Positions 42,869-52,045 are shown, counted from the first letter of the stretch. The stretch is 64,000 nt of DNA from Bradyrhizobium sp. WSM3983 (GCF_000473045.1 NZ_AXAY01000011.1:216205-280204); one strand, 5' to 3'. Translations and numbers: made by a program. The notes: generated from the sequence alone by a model not told the origin.

Positions 42869-44359
42869 TCACCCCAGCCGCTGGTCCCGCACGTCCTGTG
42901 TATCCTCCGTCGCCGCCTTCACGGCAGCCTTGGCCGCGCCCTTGCCGGCGCCCTTGCGGCTCGCGATCTCCACGGCCTTGCGGCCGGAGACCTCGTGGCC
43001 GGCGTCGGCGGGCATCTGCCAGAAGAACCAGCTCGATGCCGCCGAAGTCAGTGCGACCACGACGAACGCCGGTGCGAACACCGTGGCGTTGAGCTCGCTG
43101 ACATGGCCGAGCCACATCGTCGTCTCCACGGAAGCTGCGCCGACGGCGACGCCGGCGGAGACCGCGAGCTGCTGGTTGACGCTGACGAGCGTGGTGGCGC
43201 GGCTCATCTGCGCGGTCTCGACCTCGGCATAGGCGACCGTGTTGATCGCGGTGAACTCGAGCGAGCGGAAGAAGCCGCCGACCACCAGGATCACCATGAT
43301 GATCAGCAGCGGCGTCGTCACCGTGAACAGCGCGCAGACGCCGAGGAAGAACGCGCTGATGATCGCGTTCACCGTCATCAAATTGCGGAAGCCGAAGGTG
43401 CGGATGATCCGCGCCGCCAGCGTCTTCATGCCCATCGCGCCGAGCGAGGAGGCAAAGGTGACGAGACCCGAATGGAACGGCGACAGGCCGAAGCCGATCT
43501 GCATCAGCAGCGGAAGCAGGAACGGCAGTGCGCCAATGCCGAGCCGGAACAGGAAGCCGCCGAGCACGGCGGCGCGCAGCGTCGGCAGGGTCAGCAGCGA
43601 GAAGTCCAGCACCGGCGATCCCGTCCGCCGGGCGTGAATGACGTAGAGCGTCATCGAGATCGAGCCGCCCACGACCAGCGCGGCGACCGTGCTCCAGGGC
43701 AACAGATTGAGCCCGGCCACCGACAGCCCGAACGCGATGCCGGCCAGCCCGATGCCCGCAAGCACCATGCCGTAGAGATCGAACGGCTCCCGCTCTTCGC
43801 TCTTGATGGGATCGATGAAGCGCAGCGCCATGAAGATGCCGAGCAGCCCGATCGGGATGTTGATCAGGAAGATCCAGTGCCACGACGCATAGGTGGTGAT
43901 GAAGCCGCCGAGCGGCGGGCCGATCACGGGACCGATCAGGGCAGGGACCGTCACCCAGGCCATCGCGTTGACCAGCGCGCTCTTGTCGACCGAGCGCAGC
44001 AGCACGAGGCGCCCGACCGGCGTCATCATCGCTCCGCCCATGCCCTGGAGGATGCGCGCGAACACGAAATCGGTCACCGAGCCGGAGAGCGCACAGCCGA
44101 CCGAGCCGACCATGAACACGCCGACCGCGATCGCGAACACCATGCGCGCGCCGAACCTGTCAGCGGTCCAGCCGCTCGCCGGGATGAACACCGCGAGCGA
44201 CAGCAGGTAGGAGGTGATCGCAAGCTTCAGCGTCAACGGGCTGGTGCCGATGTCGGCCGCGATCGCCGGCAGCGAGGTCGCGATCACCGTGGAGTCCATG
44301 TTCTCCATGAACAGGGCGGTGGCCACGATCAGCGGGATGACGCGTTGCTTGTCGACCAT
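42869..44359 (-). CDS. MFS drug exporter, DHA2 (EmrB/QacA) type
   Basis: Inner-membrane proton-coupled exporter of 496 residues, consistent with the 14-helix DHA2 group. The first helix has LFMENMDSTVIATSLPAIAAD (motif D1), loop 2-3 has GWTADRFGARMVFAIAV (motif A), and motif C-like GPVIGPPLGGFITTYASWHW follows. The C-terminal cytoplasmic tail is unusually alanine/lysine-rich (RKGAGKGAAKAAVKAATED). ATG 44359 is taken as the start because conserved sequence begins there (MVDKQRVIPLIVATALFMEN). Confidence 0.92.
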   Translation of the reverse strand: MVDKQRVIPLIVATALFMENMDSTVIATSLPAIAADIGTSPLTLKLAITSYLLSLAVFIPASGWTADRFGARMVFAIAVGVFMVGSVGCALSGSVTDFVFARILQGMGGAMMTPVGRLVLLRSVDKSALVNAMAWVTVPALIGPVIGPPLGGFITTYASWHWIFLINIPIGLLGIFMALRFIDPIKSEEREPFDLYGMVLAGIGLAGIAFGLSVAGLNLLPWSTVAALVVGGSISMTLYVIHARRTGSPVLDFSLLTLPTLRAAVLGGFLFRLGIGALPFLLPLLMQIGFGLSPFHSGLVTFASSLGAMGMKTLAARIIRTFGFRNLMTVNAIISAFFLGVCALFTVTTPLLIIMVILVVGGFFRSLEFTAINTVAYAEVETAQMSRATTLVSVNQQLAVSAGVAVGAASVETTMWLGHVSELNATVFAPAFVVVALTSAASSWFFWQMPADAGHEVSGRKAVEIASRKGAGKGAAKAAVKAATEDTQDVRDQRLG

Positions 44360-44482
44360 GACGGATTGGTAATAAAAATCAGAAGGAAAGGCGGACTTGC
44401 GGCTTATCACCACGACTCGGGCGGGACCATTGCGGATCAACGCATAGCACCTAAATCCTGCGTAAGTGGTGTGTCCCCCGCT

Positions 44483-44590
44483 CGTCATTCCGGGGCGCGC
44501 CACTTGGCGCGAGCCCGGAATCCATTGGGCCCCCGAAACCGCTGTGGGATGGATTCCGGGCTCGCGACTTCGTCGCGCCCCGGAATGACG
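44483..44590. repeat. Palindromic repeat, 'cgtcattccggggc' class
   Basis: Arms cgtcattccggggcgcgcc... and ...cgcgccccggaatgacg, with an inner pair gagcccggaatcca / tggattccgggctc. Same class as 46305-46403 and 51032-51134. The remaining intergenic DNA up to 44806 holds the guaB promoter region but nothing else I recognise. Confidence 0.85.
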
Positions 44591-44806
44591 GGGGTGGGCT
44601 GCCGGGCTACCCCCGCTGAATCGACCTAAAAAGCCTGTGCATGGCTGGCCAGCGGTCCGATTTGCTTTGATTCGTCACGCGGGCATGCTATCGACCCGCG
44701 TCAACCCCACCGATGGGCTCCGATTCTCTGGCGATGCCGCAAGGTACGCCGAGGGTGGCGCTCATCCATACTTATTTGCGGCAGGGCCGCAGGAAGGAGT
44801 TGGCAC

Positions 44807-46297
44807 ATGGCCACGGTGCAACAAGGCATCCGCGAAGCCTTTACGTTCGACGACGTGCTGTTGAAGCCGGGCCTGTCGGACGTGATGCCGGGCGAGGTCG
44901 ATATCCGCTCCCGCGTCACCCGCGCCATTCCGCTCAACATCCCGATCATGGCTTCCGCCATGGACACCGTCACCGAGGCGCGCATGGCGATCGCCATGGC
45001 GCAGGCCGGCGGGCTCGGCGTCATCCACCGCAACTTCGACCCGGAGGGGCAGGCCGCCCAGGTGCGGCAGGTCAAGCGCTACGAGTCGGGCATGGTGGTG
45101 AACCCGCTCACCATCAGCCCCGAGGCTACGCTCGACGACGCGCTCAAGCTGATGAGCGATCACGGCATCTCCGGCATTCCCGTTGTTACCGGCGCCGGCA
45201 AGTCCACGCCGGGCAAGCTGGTCGGCATCCTCACCAACCGCGACGTGCGGTTCGCGACCGATCGCCGGCAAAAAGTCTCCGAGCTGATGACGCATGAAGC
45301 CCTCGTCACCGTGCGCGAGAATGTCAGCCAGGACGAAGCACGGCGGATGCTGCACCAGCATCGCATCGAGAAGCTGCTCGTGGTCGATGAGCAGTATCGC
45401 TGCGTCGGCCTGATCACCGTCAAGGACATGGAGAAAGCGGTCGCCCATCCGCTCGCCTGCAAGGACGCGCAGGGCCGCCTGCGCGTTGCCGCCGCCACCA
45501 CCGTCGGCGACACCGGCTTCGAGCGCACCGAGCGGCTGATCGATGCCGGCGTCGACCTCGTCGTCGTCGACACCGCGCACGGCCATTCCCGCCACGTGCT
45601 GCATGCGGTGAACCGCATCAAGCGTCTCTCCAACTCCGTGCAGGTCGTTGCCGGCAACGTCGCGACCGCCGAGGGCACGCAGGCGCTGATCGACGCGGGC
45701 GCGGACTGCATCAAGGTCGGCATCGGCCCGGGCTCGATCTGCACCACGCGCATCGTCGCCGGCGTCGGCGTTCCCCAGCTCACTGCGATCATGGACGCGG
45801 TCGAGGCGGCAAAGAAGTCGGACACACCCGTCATCGCCGACGGCGGCATCAAGTTCTCCGGCGATCTGGCGAAGGCGCTCGCCGCCGGCGCCGACATCGC
45901 GATGGTCGGCTCGCTGCTCGCCGGCACCGACGAGACGCCCGGCGAAGTCTTCCTGTGGCAGGGCCGCTCCTACAAGGCCTATCGCGGCATGGGCTCCGTC
46001 GGTGCGATGGCGCGGGGCTCGGCCGATCGCTACTTCCAGCAAGACATCAAGGACGCGCTCAAGCTGGTGCCCGAAGGCATCGAAGGCCAGGTGCCCTATA
46101 AAGGCCCGGTCGGCAACGTCATGCACCAGCTCGCCGGTGGCCTCCGTGCCGCGATGGGCTATGTCGGCGCAAAGGACATGAAGGAGCTGCATGAGAAGGC
46201 GAATTTCGTCCGCATCACCGGCGCCGGCCTGCGCGAAAGCCACGTCCACGACGTGACGATTACGCGCGAAGCGCCGAACTATCCGGGCGGGGGTTAG
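44807..46297 (+). CDS. guaB: IMP dehydrogenase
   Basis: NAD-dependent oxidation of IMP to XMP, the committed step of GMP synthesis; XMP goes to GuaA (54094). Of 496 residues, the barrel begins FTFDDVLLKPGLSDV, a CBS pair is inserted at about 95-205 (VSELMTHEALVTVRENVS), and the catalytic loop GIGPGSICTTR holds the active Cys at about 310. SADRYFQQ and the flap MGSVGAM also fit. A strong GAAGGAG precedes the ATG. Confidence 0.97.
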   Translation: MATVQQGIREAFTFDDVLLKPGLSDVMPGEVDIRSRVTRAIPLNIPIMASAMDTVTEARMAIAMAQAGGLGVIHRNFDPEGQAAQVRQVKRYESGMVVNPLTISPEATLDDALKLMSDHGISGIPVVTGAGKSTPGKLVGILTNRDVRFATDRRQKVSELMTHEALVTVRENVSQDEARRMLHQHRIEKLLVVDEQYRCVGLITVKDMEKAVAHPLACKDAQGRLRVAAATTVGDTGFERTERLIDAGVDLVVVDTAHGHSRHVLHAVNRIKRLSNSVQVVAGNVATAEGTQALIDAGADCIKVGIGPGSICTTRIVAGVGVPQLTAIMDAVEAAKKSDTPVIADGGIKFSGDLAKALAAGADIAMVGSLLAGTDETPGEVFLWQGRSYKAYRGMGSVGAMARGSADRYFQQDIKDALKLVPEGIEGQVPYKGPVGNVMHQLAGGLRAAMGYVGAKDMKELHEKANFVRITGAGLRESHVHDVTITREAPNYPGGG

Positions 46298-46304
46298 TCT
46301 CGCT

Positions 46305-46403
46305 CGTCATTCCGGGGGCGCAAAGCGCAACCCGGAATCTCGAGATTCTCAGGTGCGCAAGAGCGCACCATAGTTCGATGCTTCGCATCGCCCCGGAATG
46401 ACG
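46305..46403. repeat. Palindromic repeat, 'cgtcattccggggc' class
   Basis: Outer arms cgtcattccggggg and cgccccggaatgacg, with the inner centre differing from its relatives (tctcgagattctca). It lies directly after guaB and could act as its transcript end. Confidence 0.8.
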
Positions 46404-46474
46404 GGTGTCCAGGTTTGCGTCTGTGCGTCGCTTCTCCTAAATGACGGGCAACAACCCGTCAGGAGGAAGCCATC

Positions 46475-47497
46475 ATGTCCCAAGGCAAGCGCATCGTTCT
46501 CGCCGCACGTCCCGTCGGCGAACCCAAATCATCCGATTTTCGTCTGGAGGAATTCGCTGTCCCGGCGCCTGGCGCGGGCGAAGTCCTGCTGCGCACGATC
46601 TGGCTGTCGCTCGATCCCTATATGCGCGGGCGCATGAGCGAGGGGCCGTCTTATGCCGCGCCGGTGCCGGTCGGTGGCGTGATGGAAGGCGAGGCGGTGA
46701 GCGAGGTCGCGGCCTCCAACAATCCTGATTTCGCGGTCGGCGACATCGTGCGGATCCGTTCCGGTTGGCAGACGCACGCGATCTCGAACGGCAAGGGCCT
46801 CATCAAGGTCGATCCCAAGCTCGGTCCGATCTCGACCTCGATCGGTGTGCTCGGCATGCCCGGCATGACCGCCTACACGGGCCTGCTCGACATCGGCAAG
46901 CCGCAGGAAGGTGAGACCGTCGTCGTCGCCGGCGCCTCCGGTGCGGTCGGCTCGGCCGTCGGCCAGATCGCGAAGATCAAGGGCGCACGTGCGGTCGGCA
47001 TCGCCGGCGGCAAGGACAAGTGCGACTACGTGGTGAAGGAGCTCGGCTTCGATGCCTGCATCGATCACCGCGATCCTGATCTGGCCGCGAAGCTGAAGGA
47101 CGCCTGCCCGAAAGGCATCGACGTCTATTTCGAGAATGTCGGCGGTGCCGTGTTCGAGGCGGTCTTCCCGCTGCTCAATCCATTCGCGCGCGTGCCGGTC
47201 TGCGGCCTGATCGCGCATTACAACGACACCGAGACCAAACCGCCGAAATGGGCGGCATCCATGATGCGGGCGACGCTGACCAAGCGGCTCACCTTCCGCG
47301 GCTTCATCGTCTCCGACTTCGCCTCACGCCATGGCGACTTCCTGCGCGACATGTCCAGCTGGGTCCGCGACGGCAAGGTGAAATACAAGGAGTTCGTCAC
47401 CGAGGGTCTGGAGAGCGCTCCCGGCGCCTTCATCGGGCTGCTGAAGGGCGCCAATTTCGGCAAGCAGCTGGTCCGGGTCGGGCCGGATAAGGCTTAG
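46475..47497 (+). CDS. NADP-dependent oxidoreductase (zinc-independent MDR, CurA-like)
   Basis: A 340-residue medium-chain reductase of the leukotriene B4 dehydrogenase/curcumin reductase group, reducing activated C=C bonds with NADPH. Characteristic are WLSLDPYMRGRMS, GMPGMTAYTGLLDIG, the cofactor motif VVVAGASGAVGSAVGQIAKIKGARAVGIAGG, and DVYFENVGGAVFEAV. No zinc ligands. AGGAGG lies seven bases before the ATG. Physiological substrate unknown. Confidence 0.93.
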   Translation: MSQGKRIVLAARPVGEPKSSDFRLEEFAVPAPGAGEVLLRTIWLSLDPYMRGRMSEGPSYAAPVPVGGVMEGEAVSEVAASNNPDFAVGDIVRIRSGWQTHAISNGKGLIKVDPKLGPISTSIGVLGMPGMTAYTGLLDIGKPQEGETVVVAGASGAVGSAVGQIAKIKGARAVGIAGGKDKCDYVVKELGFDACIDHRDPDLAAKLKDACPKGIDVYFENVGGAVFEAVFPLLNPFARVPVCGLIAHYNDTETKPPKWAASMMRATLTKRLTFRGFIVSDFASRHGDFLRDMSSWVRDGKVKYKEFVTEGLESAPGAFIGLLKGANFGKQLVRVGPDKA

Positions 47498-47545
47498 TTG
47501 CAGGGCCTGGAGCGCCTCTTGGGGGCTTGGAGCGCCTGATAGTTG

Positions 47546-47573
47546 CACCGGTGTCACACCGCTGACACCGGTG
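47546..47573. promoter_or_regulatory. Perfect 11-bp inverted repeat
   Basis: CACCGGTGTCA (47546-47556) and TGACACCGGTG (47563-47573) with a 6-base spacer, 49 bases after the reductase stop and 117 bases before the membrane protein start. No T-run follows on either strand, so an operator is more likely than a rho-independent terminator, although a transcript hairpin cannot be excluded. Confidence 0.5.
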
Positions 47574-47689
47574 GTTAACAAACGGTAACCGATCGGCAAC
47601 ACTTGCCCGCAAAGCCCGCCTGTGTGACCGAGGCTTCATTGACGTCCGGGCGAAGGCATTGAATCATCGCGCATATTTTAGGTGCTGCG

Positions 47690-47992
47690 ATGTTAGAGAT
47701 CGGTATTTTCTGCGTAATCCTTTTGGCTGCCGGCTATTGGGCGGCCATGTATGTCATGGGCCGCCATGACGACGTCATCCATGGCAAGTTCGTGCACAGC
47801 GAGGACGAGGGTGCGTTGACGCGACCCGCGATGCCGGCACCGCCACCGCGTTTTCCCAAGCGCCCGATCAAGGCGGTCGCGCCCGCCAAAACTACTGTGC
47901 CTGCCAATGATCCGGCGGCTGTGCCTGTGACCAGCGAAGCGCTGCAGTCGTTGCTCGCCGCGATCCAGCAGGATCTCAAGAGCGTCGCCTGA
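47690..47992 (+). CDS. Small single-pass membrane protein, unknown function
   Basis: 100 residues: an N-terminal membrane helix (IGIFCVILLAAGYWAAMYVM, about 4-23), a short charged segment, a proline/alanine-rich linker (PAMPAPPPRFPKRP) and a helical C-terminus (TSEALQSLLAAIQQDLK). No family recognised. The architecture resembles small inner-membrane adaptor or scaffold proteins. Convergent with the metallophosphoesterase gene. Confidence 0.65.
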   Translation: MLEIGIFCVILLAAGYWAAMYVMGRHDDVIHGKFVHSEDEGALTRPAMPAPPPRFPKRPIKAVAPAKTTVPANDPAAVPVTSEALQSLLAAIQQDLKSVA

Positions 47993-48010
47993 GGCGCGGA
48001 GCGCGCTCGC

Positions 48011-48853
48011 TTAGTGCTCGCCGCCCATCTGGGCAAACAGCTCTTCGATATCGATGTTGACCTGGCCCGCTGCGCGGACGTGTCGGACTTCGAGACTGTC
48101 GGGCCGGAAGCGGTACTCGACGAGGCCGGTCTCCTTGATAGCGATCCGGTCCTGGCGTGCGTCGTTGATCTTGAAGCCGGCCGAGGGCGCCCAGACATGC
48201 CGCGTGTGACGGAACATGAAGTCGCGACGCTGGTGCACGTGACCGCTGGCGATGAGGCGGAGATCGACATGCGCAAACATCTCGATCAGCCGCGCGCGTG
48301 CCGGCTGCGGCACGTAGCGGATCGAGGTCTCAGGCAGTTCGGGATCGTCGGGCAGGTTGAGAAACACCGGCTTGTGCAGAAACAGCGCGACGGGCTTGCC
48401 GTTCACGCGCGCGATTTCCTGGGACAGCCAGTCGAACTGCTCGGCGTCGAACGCGAGGCCTGAATTCATCACCAGCGAGTTGAGGCCGATGAAACGCCAG
48501 CCGGCAGCCTCGAAGGACCAATGGTCTTCGCCGATGATGTCGCGGAACTGCTGGCGGTGCGCTTCCGCGATCGGCGGCTTCGGCGCAGGCCCGAGTGCAG
48601 TCGGATTGTCGCCGATGTCGTGATTGCCCGGAAGATAGCGACAATCGACAGGCAGCGCGTCGTGCAGGCTCTTTGCAAACTGCACATCGTCGCGGCTGGT
48701 CGGTCCGTCGAAGGATACATCGCCGGTGTTGATGACGAGATCAGGCCTGTCAGCGTCGATGTGCTCACTGACGCGATGGAAATTTGCGATCAGGCCGGGA
48801 AAGCGCCGGCCGAGATGCGTGTCGGAAATCTGGGTGAGGCGAAATTCGGACAT
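48011..48853 (-). CDS. Calcineurin-like metallophosphoesterase
   Basis: A 280-residue phosphoesterase with all five metal-site blocks: LTQISDTHLG (DxH), LVINTGDVSFDG (GDxx), YLPGNHDIGDNP (GNHD), LFLHKPVF (H) and LIASGHVHQRRDF (GHxH). Similar proteins include cyclic-nucleotide phosphodiesterase CpdA/Icc and others, so the substrate is open. ATG at 48853 gives the family-typical N-terminus (MSEFRLTQISD); the frame continues to 49189 but that part is not conserved. Confidence 0.9.
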   Translation of the reverse strand: MSEFRLTQISDTHLGRRFPGLIANFHRVSEHIDADRPDLVINTGDVSFDGPTSRDDVQFAKSLHDALPVDCRYLPGNHDIGDNPTALGPAPKPPIAEAHRQQFRDIIGEDHWSFEAAGWRFIGLNSLVMNSGLAFDAEQFDWLSQEIARVNGKPVALFLHKPVFLNLPDDPELPETSIRYVPQPARARLIEMFAHVDLRLIASGHVHQRRDFMFRHTRHVWAPSAGFKINDARQDRIAIKETGLVEYRFRPDSLEVRHVRAAGQVNIDIEELFAQMGGEH

Positions 48854-48922
48854 GCACGAAGTATCGTCCCGCCAAACGTCGGAACGATGACGCGCGCGCA
48901 AAAGCTGTGATGAAACAAAGTT

Positions 48923-49142
48923 TAAAGCACGCGATAACGGATCGTGTAGGCGTCCTGTGGCGCGACGCTGCCAAGCAAGCGATGCGGTCAGCGAGATACC
49001 AGGGGCTGAACTGCTCGCTGCGATGCGGCTCGGCGGGAAGGCGCAGGCGGAGTTCAAACGTGCCCTTGCCGGGCAGTTCCAAAGGCTGGACAGGGTGTTC
49101 ATGATCGTCTGCGGGTCTCGCCGAGTTCCAGGGGCCGAAATC
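48923..49142 (-). pseudogene. Possible decayed C-terminus of an unidentified protein
   Basis: Minus-strand reading gives a protein-like segment DFGPWNSARPADDHEHP, then LPGKGTFELRLRLPAEPHR and SEQFSPWYLADRI, and after a frame change LLGSVAPQDAYTIRYRVL followed by TAA. The hydrophilic/beta pattern looks coding but is split between frames and has no start; I do not recognise the family. The remainder of 48854-49260 holds only the MAPEG and phosphoesterase promoter regions. Confidence 0.3.
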
Positions 49143-49260
49143 GCTTTGACTATCGGCAGTTGGTCGCGCGGTCGGGAACGCCGGTTCAACTCGTTGATTG
49201 TCAGCGCCAGCAGTCGCGGCTAATGACGGTCGCGGCGTTCCGCCTTACGGGAAAGTTCCG

Positions 49261-49683
49261 ATGTCTATCCAAATGGTTTTGCTGCCGGTCTTCGTGCAGA
49301 TCGGGCTCACCTTCGCGCTGCTGATCGGCATGGTGTTCGGGCGCCGGAATGCGCTGGTCTCAGGCGAGACCAAGATCCGCGACATTGCCCTTGGCGAGCC
49401 GAACTGGCCGAAGGGCGCCACTCAGATCGCCAATTGCTACCGCAACCAGTTCGAACTGCCGGTGCTGTTCTACGCCCTGATCGCTCTGGCGCTGCCGCTC
49501 CGCCATGCCGATCTCTTCATCGTGCTGATGTCGTGGGTGTTCGTGGTGACGCGCTTTGCCCATGCCGGCGTGTTCGTGTCCTCGAACGATCTTGGCCGGC
49601 GCTCGTCGGTCTGGCTCGCCGGCGTGCTGGTGCTGCTGGCGATGTGGATCTACTTCGCGCTGAAAATTCTGTTGCTGATCTAG
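49261..49683 (+). CDS. MAPEG family membrane protein
   Basis: A 140-residue protein with four predicted membrane helices (about 5-25, 64-80, 82-102, 118-138). The loop GEPNWPKGATQIANCYRNQFELPVLFYAL contains the MAPEG-type RxxxNxxE-like signature after the first helix. Eukaryotic relatives are glutathione-dependent; bacterial members have undefined roles. GGGAAAG precedes the ATG at 49261. Followed after 35 bases by rsmB. Confidence 0.85.
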   Translation: MSIQMVLLPVFVQIGLTFALLIGMVFGRRNALVSGETKIRDIALGEPNWPKGATQIANCYRNQFELPVLFYALIALALPLRHADLFIVLMSWVFVVTRFAHAGVFVSSNDLGRRSSVWLAGVLVLLAMWIYFALKILLLI

Positions 49684-49718
49684 GCGCTTGCTCGCCAATC
49701 CTGATCTGAAAGATTCAA

Positions 49719-51023
49719 ATGACTCCCGCTGCCCGGCTGTCCGCAGCCATCGAAGTGATCAACACCATCGAGAAGGACCGCGTGCCCGCCGCCAAGGCGC
49801 TGAAGGAGTGGGGCACCGCGCACCGCTTTGCCGGCTCCGGCGACCGCGCCGCCATTGCCGGTCTCGTCTGGGACGTGCTGCGCCGGTTTTCGTCCAGCGC
49901 CTATTTGATGGACGCCGATTCCGCACGCGCGCGCCTGATCGGCATGCTCCGCCTCGAGCGGAACATGGACACCGCGACCATGGCCGCTCTATTCGACGGC
50001 AGCCGGTTTGCACCTGAGCCGCTGACGGAGGCCGAGCAGGCCGCGCTCGCCTCGCGCTCCCTGAAAAATGCGCCGGCCGCGATCGCCGGCGACTATCCGG
50101 AATGGCTCGATTCCCATCTGGCCAAGGTGTTCGGCGACGACCGCGCCGCCGAGGCTGTCGCGATGGCGAGCCGGGCGCCGCTCGATCTGCGCGTCAACAC
50201 GTTAAAGTCCAGTCGCGACAAGGTGCTGAAGGCGTTGTCTCATCTTCATGCGAAACCGACGCCGTGGTCGCCAAATGGCCTGCGCATCGAGCTTTCGGCC
50301 GATGCGCGCAATCCCGGCATCCAGGCGGAAGAGGATTTCATCAAGGGCGGCGTTGAAGTTCAGGATGAAGGATCGCAGCTTGCGGCCCTTTTCACCGCGG
50401 CCAAACCGGGCGAGCAGGTGATCGATCTCTGCGCCGGCGCCGGCGGCAAGACGCTGGCGCTCGCCGCACAGATGCAGGGCAAGGGCCGGTTGATCGCGAC
50501 CGACAGCGACAAGCGCCAGCTTGCGCCGATTCACGAGCGCCTGTCGCGCGCCGGCGTCCACAATGCCGATGTCCGCACGCCCAAGGGCGAGGCCGATCCG
50601 CTGGCCGATATCAGCGCCACCGCCGACCTCGTCGTGATCGACGCGCCCTGTACGGGAACCGGAACCTGGCGCCGCAATCCCGACGCCAAATGGCGCATGC
50701 GTCCGGGTGCGCTGGAGATCCGCCTCAAGGACCAGACCGAGGTGCTGGAGCGCGCAGTTCCTTTGGTCAAGGCGGGCGGGCGCATCGCCTACATCACCTG
50801 TTCGGTCCTCCCGGTGGAGAACGGCGAGCAGGTGAGGGCGTTCGTCGGCCGCCATCCTGAGTTCGCGGTGGTGCCGCCGGAGCAGACCGCAAGCGTGCTC
50901 TGGGACAAGGCCGAGGAGTTTGCGCAAGCCGCGCTGCAGTCGGACGAAGGCTGGCTGATGACCCCGCGCCGCACGGGAACGGATGGGTTCTTCGTCTCGG
51001 TGTTGAGGAGGAAGACGGGCTGA
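49719..51023 (+). CDS. rsmB: 16S rRNA m5C methyltransferase (RsmB/NOP2/Sun family)
   Basis: SAM-dependent cytosine-C5 methylation of ribosomal RNA. 434 residues: an N-terminal NusB-like helical domain (about 1-145), then motif I DLCAGAGGKTLALAAQMQG, motif IV with catalytic proline-cysteine DAPCTGTGTWRRNPDAKW, and motif VI YITCSVLPVENGEQV (second Cys). Exact target (C967 in E. coli) is by family analogy. Presence between guaB and guaA is typical of related genomes (recollection). Confidence 0.92.
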   Translation: MTPAARLSAAIEVINTIEKDRVPAAKALKEWGTAHRFAGSGDRAAIAGLVWDVLRRFSSSAYLMDADSARARLIGMLRLERNMDTATMAALFDGSRFAPEPLTEAEQAALASRSLKNAPAAIAGDYPEWLDSHLAKVFGDDRAAEAVAMASRAPLDLRVNTLKSSRDKVLKALSHLHAKPTPWSPNGLRIELSADARNPGIQAEEDFIKGGVEVQDEGSQLAALFTAAKPGEQVIDLCAGAGGKTLALAAQMQGKGRLIATDSDKRQLAPIHERLSRAGVHNADVRTPKGEADPLADISATADLVVIDAPCTGTGTWRRNPDAKWRMRPGALEIRLKDQTEVLERAVPLVKAGGRIAYITCSVLPVENGEQVRAFVGRHPEFAVVPPEQTASVLWDKAEEFAQAALQSDEGWLMTPRRTGTDGFFVSVLRRKTG

Positions 51024-51031
51024 GTTCTCCC

Positions 51032-51134
51032 CGTCATTCCGGGGCTCGCGAAGCGAGAGCCCGGAATCCATCAGGCCGCAGGGATCGCCGTGGGATGGAT
51101 TCCGGGCTCGCCCTGCGGGCGCCCCGGAATGACG
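51032..51134. repeat. Palindromic repeat, 'cgtcattccggggc' class
   Basis: Outer arms cgtcattccggggctcgcg and cgggcgccccggaatgacg; inner pair gagcccggaatccatc / ggatggattccgggctc. Located just after rsmB and next to the cspA terminator. Confidence 0.85.
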
Positions 51135-51140
51135 ATCGGG

Positions 51141-51180
51141 CAAACAAAAACCCCGCGAGCCGGAAGCCCGGTCGCGGGGT
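51141..51180 (-). terminator. Rho-independent terminator of cspA
   Basis: On the minus strand an ACCCCGCGA stem pairs with TCGCGGGGT around a GC-rich loop, followed by TTTTTGTTTG. The stem is 51150-51158 with 51172-51180 on plus coordinates. It lies 59 bases downstream of the cspA stop. Confidence 0.85.
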
Positions 51181-51238
51181 CTCTGAACTCAACGATCTGC
51201 CGGTACGTCCGTGGTCAGATCGCGAATGTCGCGGTCAA

Positions 51239-51448
51239 CTAGCCTGCGCGGAGGTTGTCGGCCGAGGACTTGCCGCTGCGGCGGTCCGCAACGATGTCGA
51301 AGGAGACCTTCTGGCCCTCGTTGAGGGTGCTCAGACCGGCGCGCTCAACGGCGCTGATGTGAACGAAGACGTCCTTTGCGCCGTCATCCGGCTGGATGAA
51401 GCCAAAGCCCTTTTGGTTGTTGAACCACTTCACGGTGCCCATTGCCAT
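51239..51448 (-). CDS. cspA: Cold shock protein CspA family
   Basis: A 69-residue single OB-fold RNA chaperone. It has RNP1 KGFGFIQPDDG and RNP2 DVFVHISAVERAG. Start ATG 51448 is chosen because AAAGGA is seven bases upstream; ATG 51454 would touch it. The 160-base region upstream (to about 51610) is AT-richer and probably a structured leader as in other csp genes (inference). A terminator lies downstream. Confidence 0.94.
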   Translation of the reverse strand: MAMGTVKWFNNQKGFGFIQPDDGAKDVFVHISAVERAGLSTLNEGQKVSFDIVADRRSGKSSADNLRAG

Positions 51449-51712
51449 AGTCATTTCCTTTCAATTGACGATGCACTCAGGGGGACAAATGCGCATCGCT
51501 GCGCCCATCGTCCCGGTTGGTCGATTTTGGAGAAATACCTGAAACGTGCTCGTCCATTGAAATGAGACGGAGCGGCCCAGTCGTTCGGCCAAGGATCGAT
51601 GCTTGATAATATACCGATTTAATGGGGCAAGTTCAAGGCGGCACGCGCTCGCAGCGAGCCGCCCGTACTTTGCTATTTTGCGCTGCACACCGCGCCCCGA
51701 AGGATAGTTCCG

Positions 51713-52045
51713 TCAGTCCACGATGAAGAGAGTCGCGCCCACGGCCGTCGATGAGCGGTGCGCGGCGTCGCCAAAGTCCGAGACCTGGTAGCTCATGCCA
51801 GGCGTGAGCTTGAACTTGCGCCCGTCGCGCAGCTCGCTGTCGAGCTCGCCCGTGAGCACGTAGAGCACGTGGCCGCGGTCGCACCAATGATCGGCGAGAT
51901 AACCCGGCGAATACTCGACCATCCGCACCCGGAGGTCGCCGATGTTCAGCGTCCGCCACAGCGCCTGCCCGGTCTCACCGGGATGCGTGGTGGCCTCGAC
52001 CTTGCTCCAGTCGGTGACGGTGAAGGGGGAGGTCGGGAGCTTCAT
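51713..52045 (-). CDS. DHCW-type cupin fold protein
   Basis: A 110-residue single cupin. The metal/barrel region reads LADHWCDRGHVLYVLTGELDSEL, close to the 'DHCW motif' subgroup of small cupins, and the second conserved strand is MSYQVSDFGDAAHRSSTAVGA. It probably binds a metal through the His residues; function unknown. Lies 76 bases from the convergent-side MFS gene, same strand. Confidence 0.82.
   Translation of the reverse strand: MKLPTSPFTVTDWSKVEATTHPGETGQALWRTLNIGDLRVRMVEYSPGYLADHWCDRGHVLYVLTGELDSELRDGRKFKLTPGMSYQVSDFGDAAHRSSTAVGATLFIVD

Noticed and set aside
42995..44629. Long plus-strand open frame (over 500 codons) opposite the DHA2 exporter
   Set aside because: It is rich in Arg/Asp/His/Glu repeats typical of antisense translation of GC-rich DNA, while the minus strand encodes a clear MFS protein.
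47546..47573. Rho-independent terminator for the reductase gene
   Set aside because: The stem is strong but no T-run follows on either strand.
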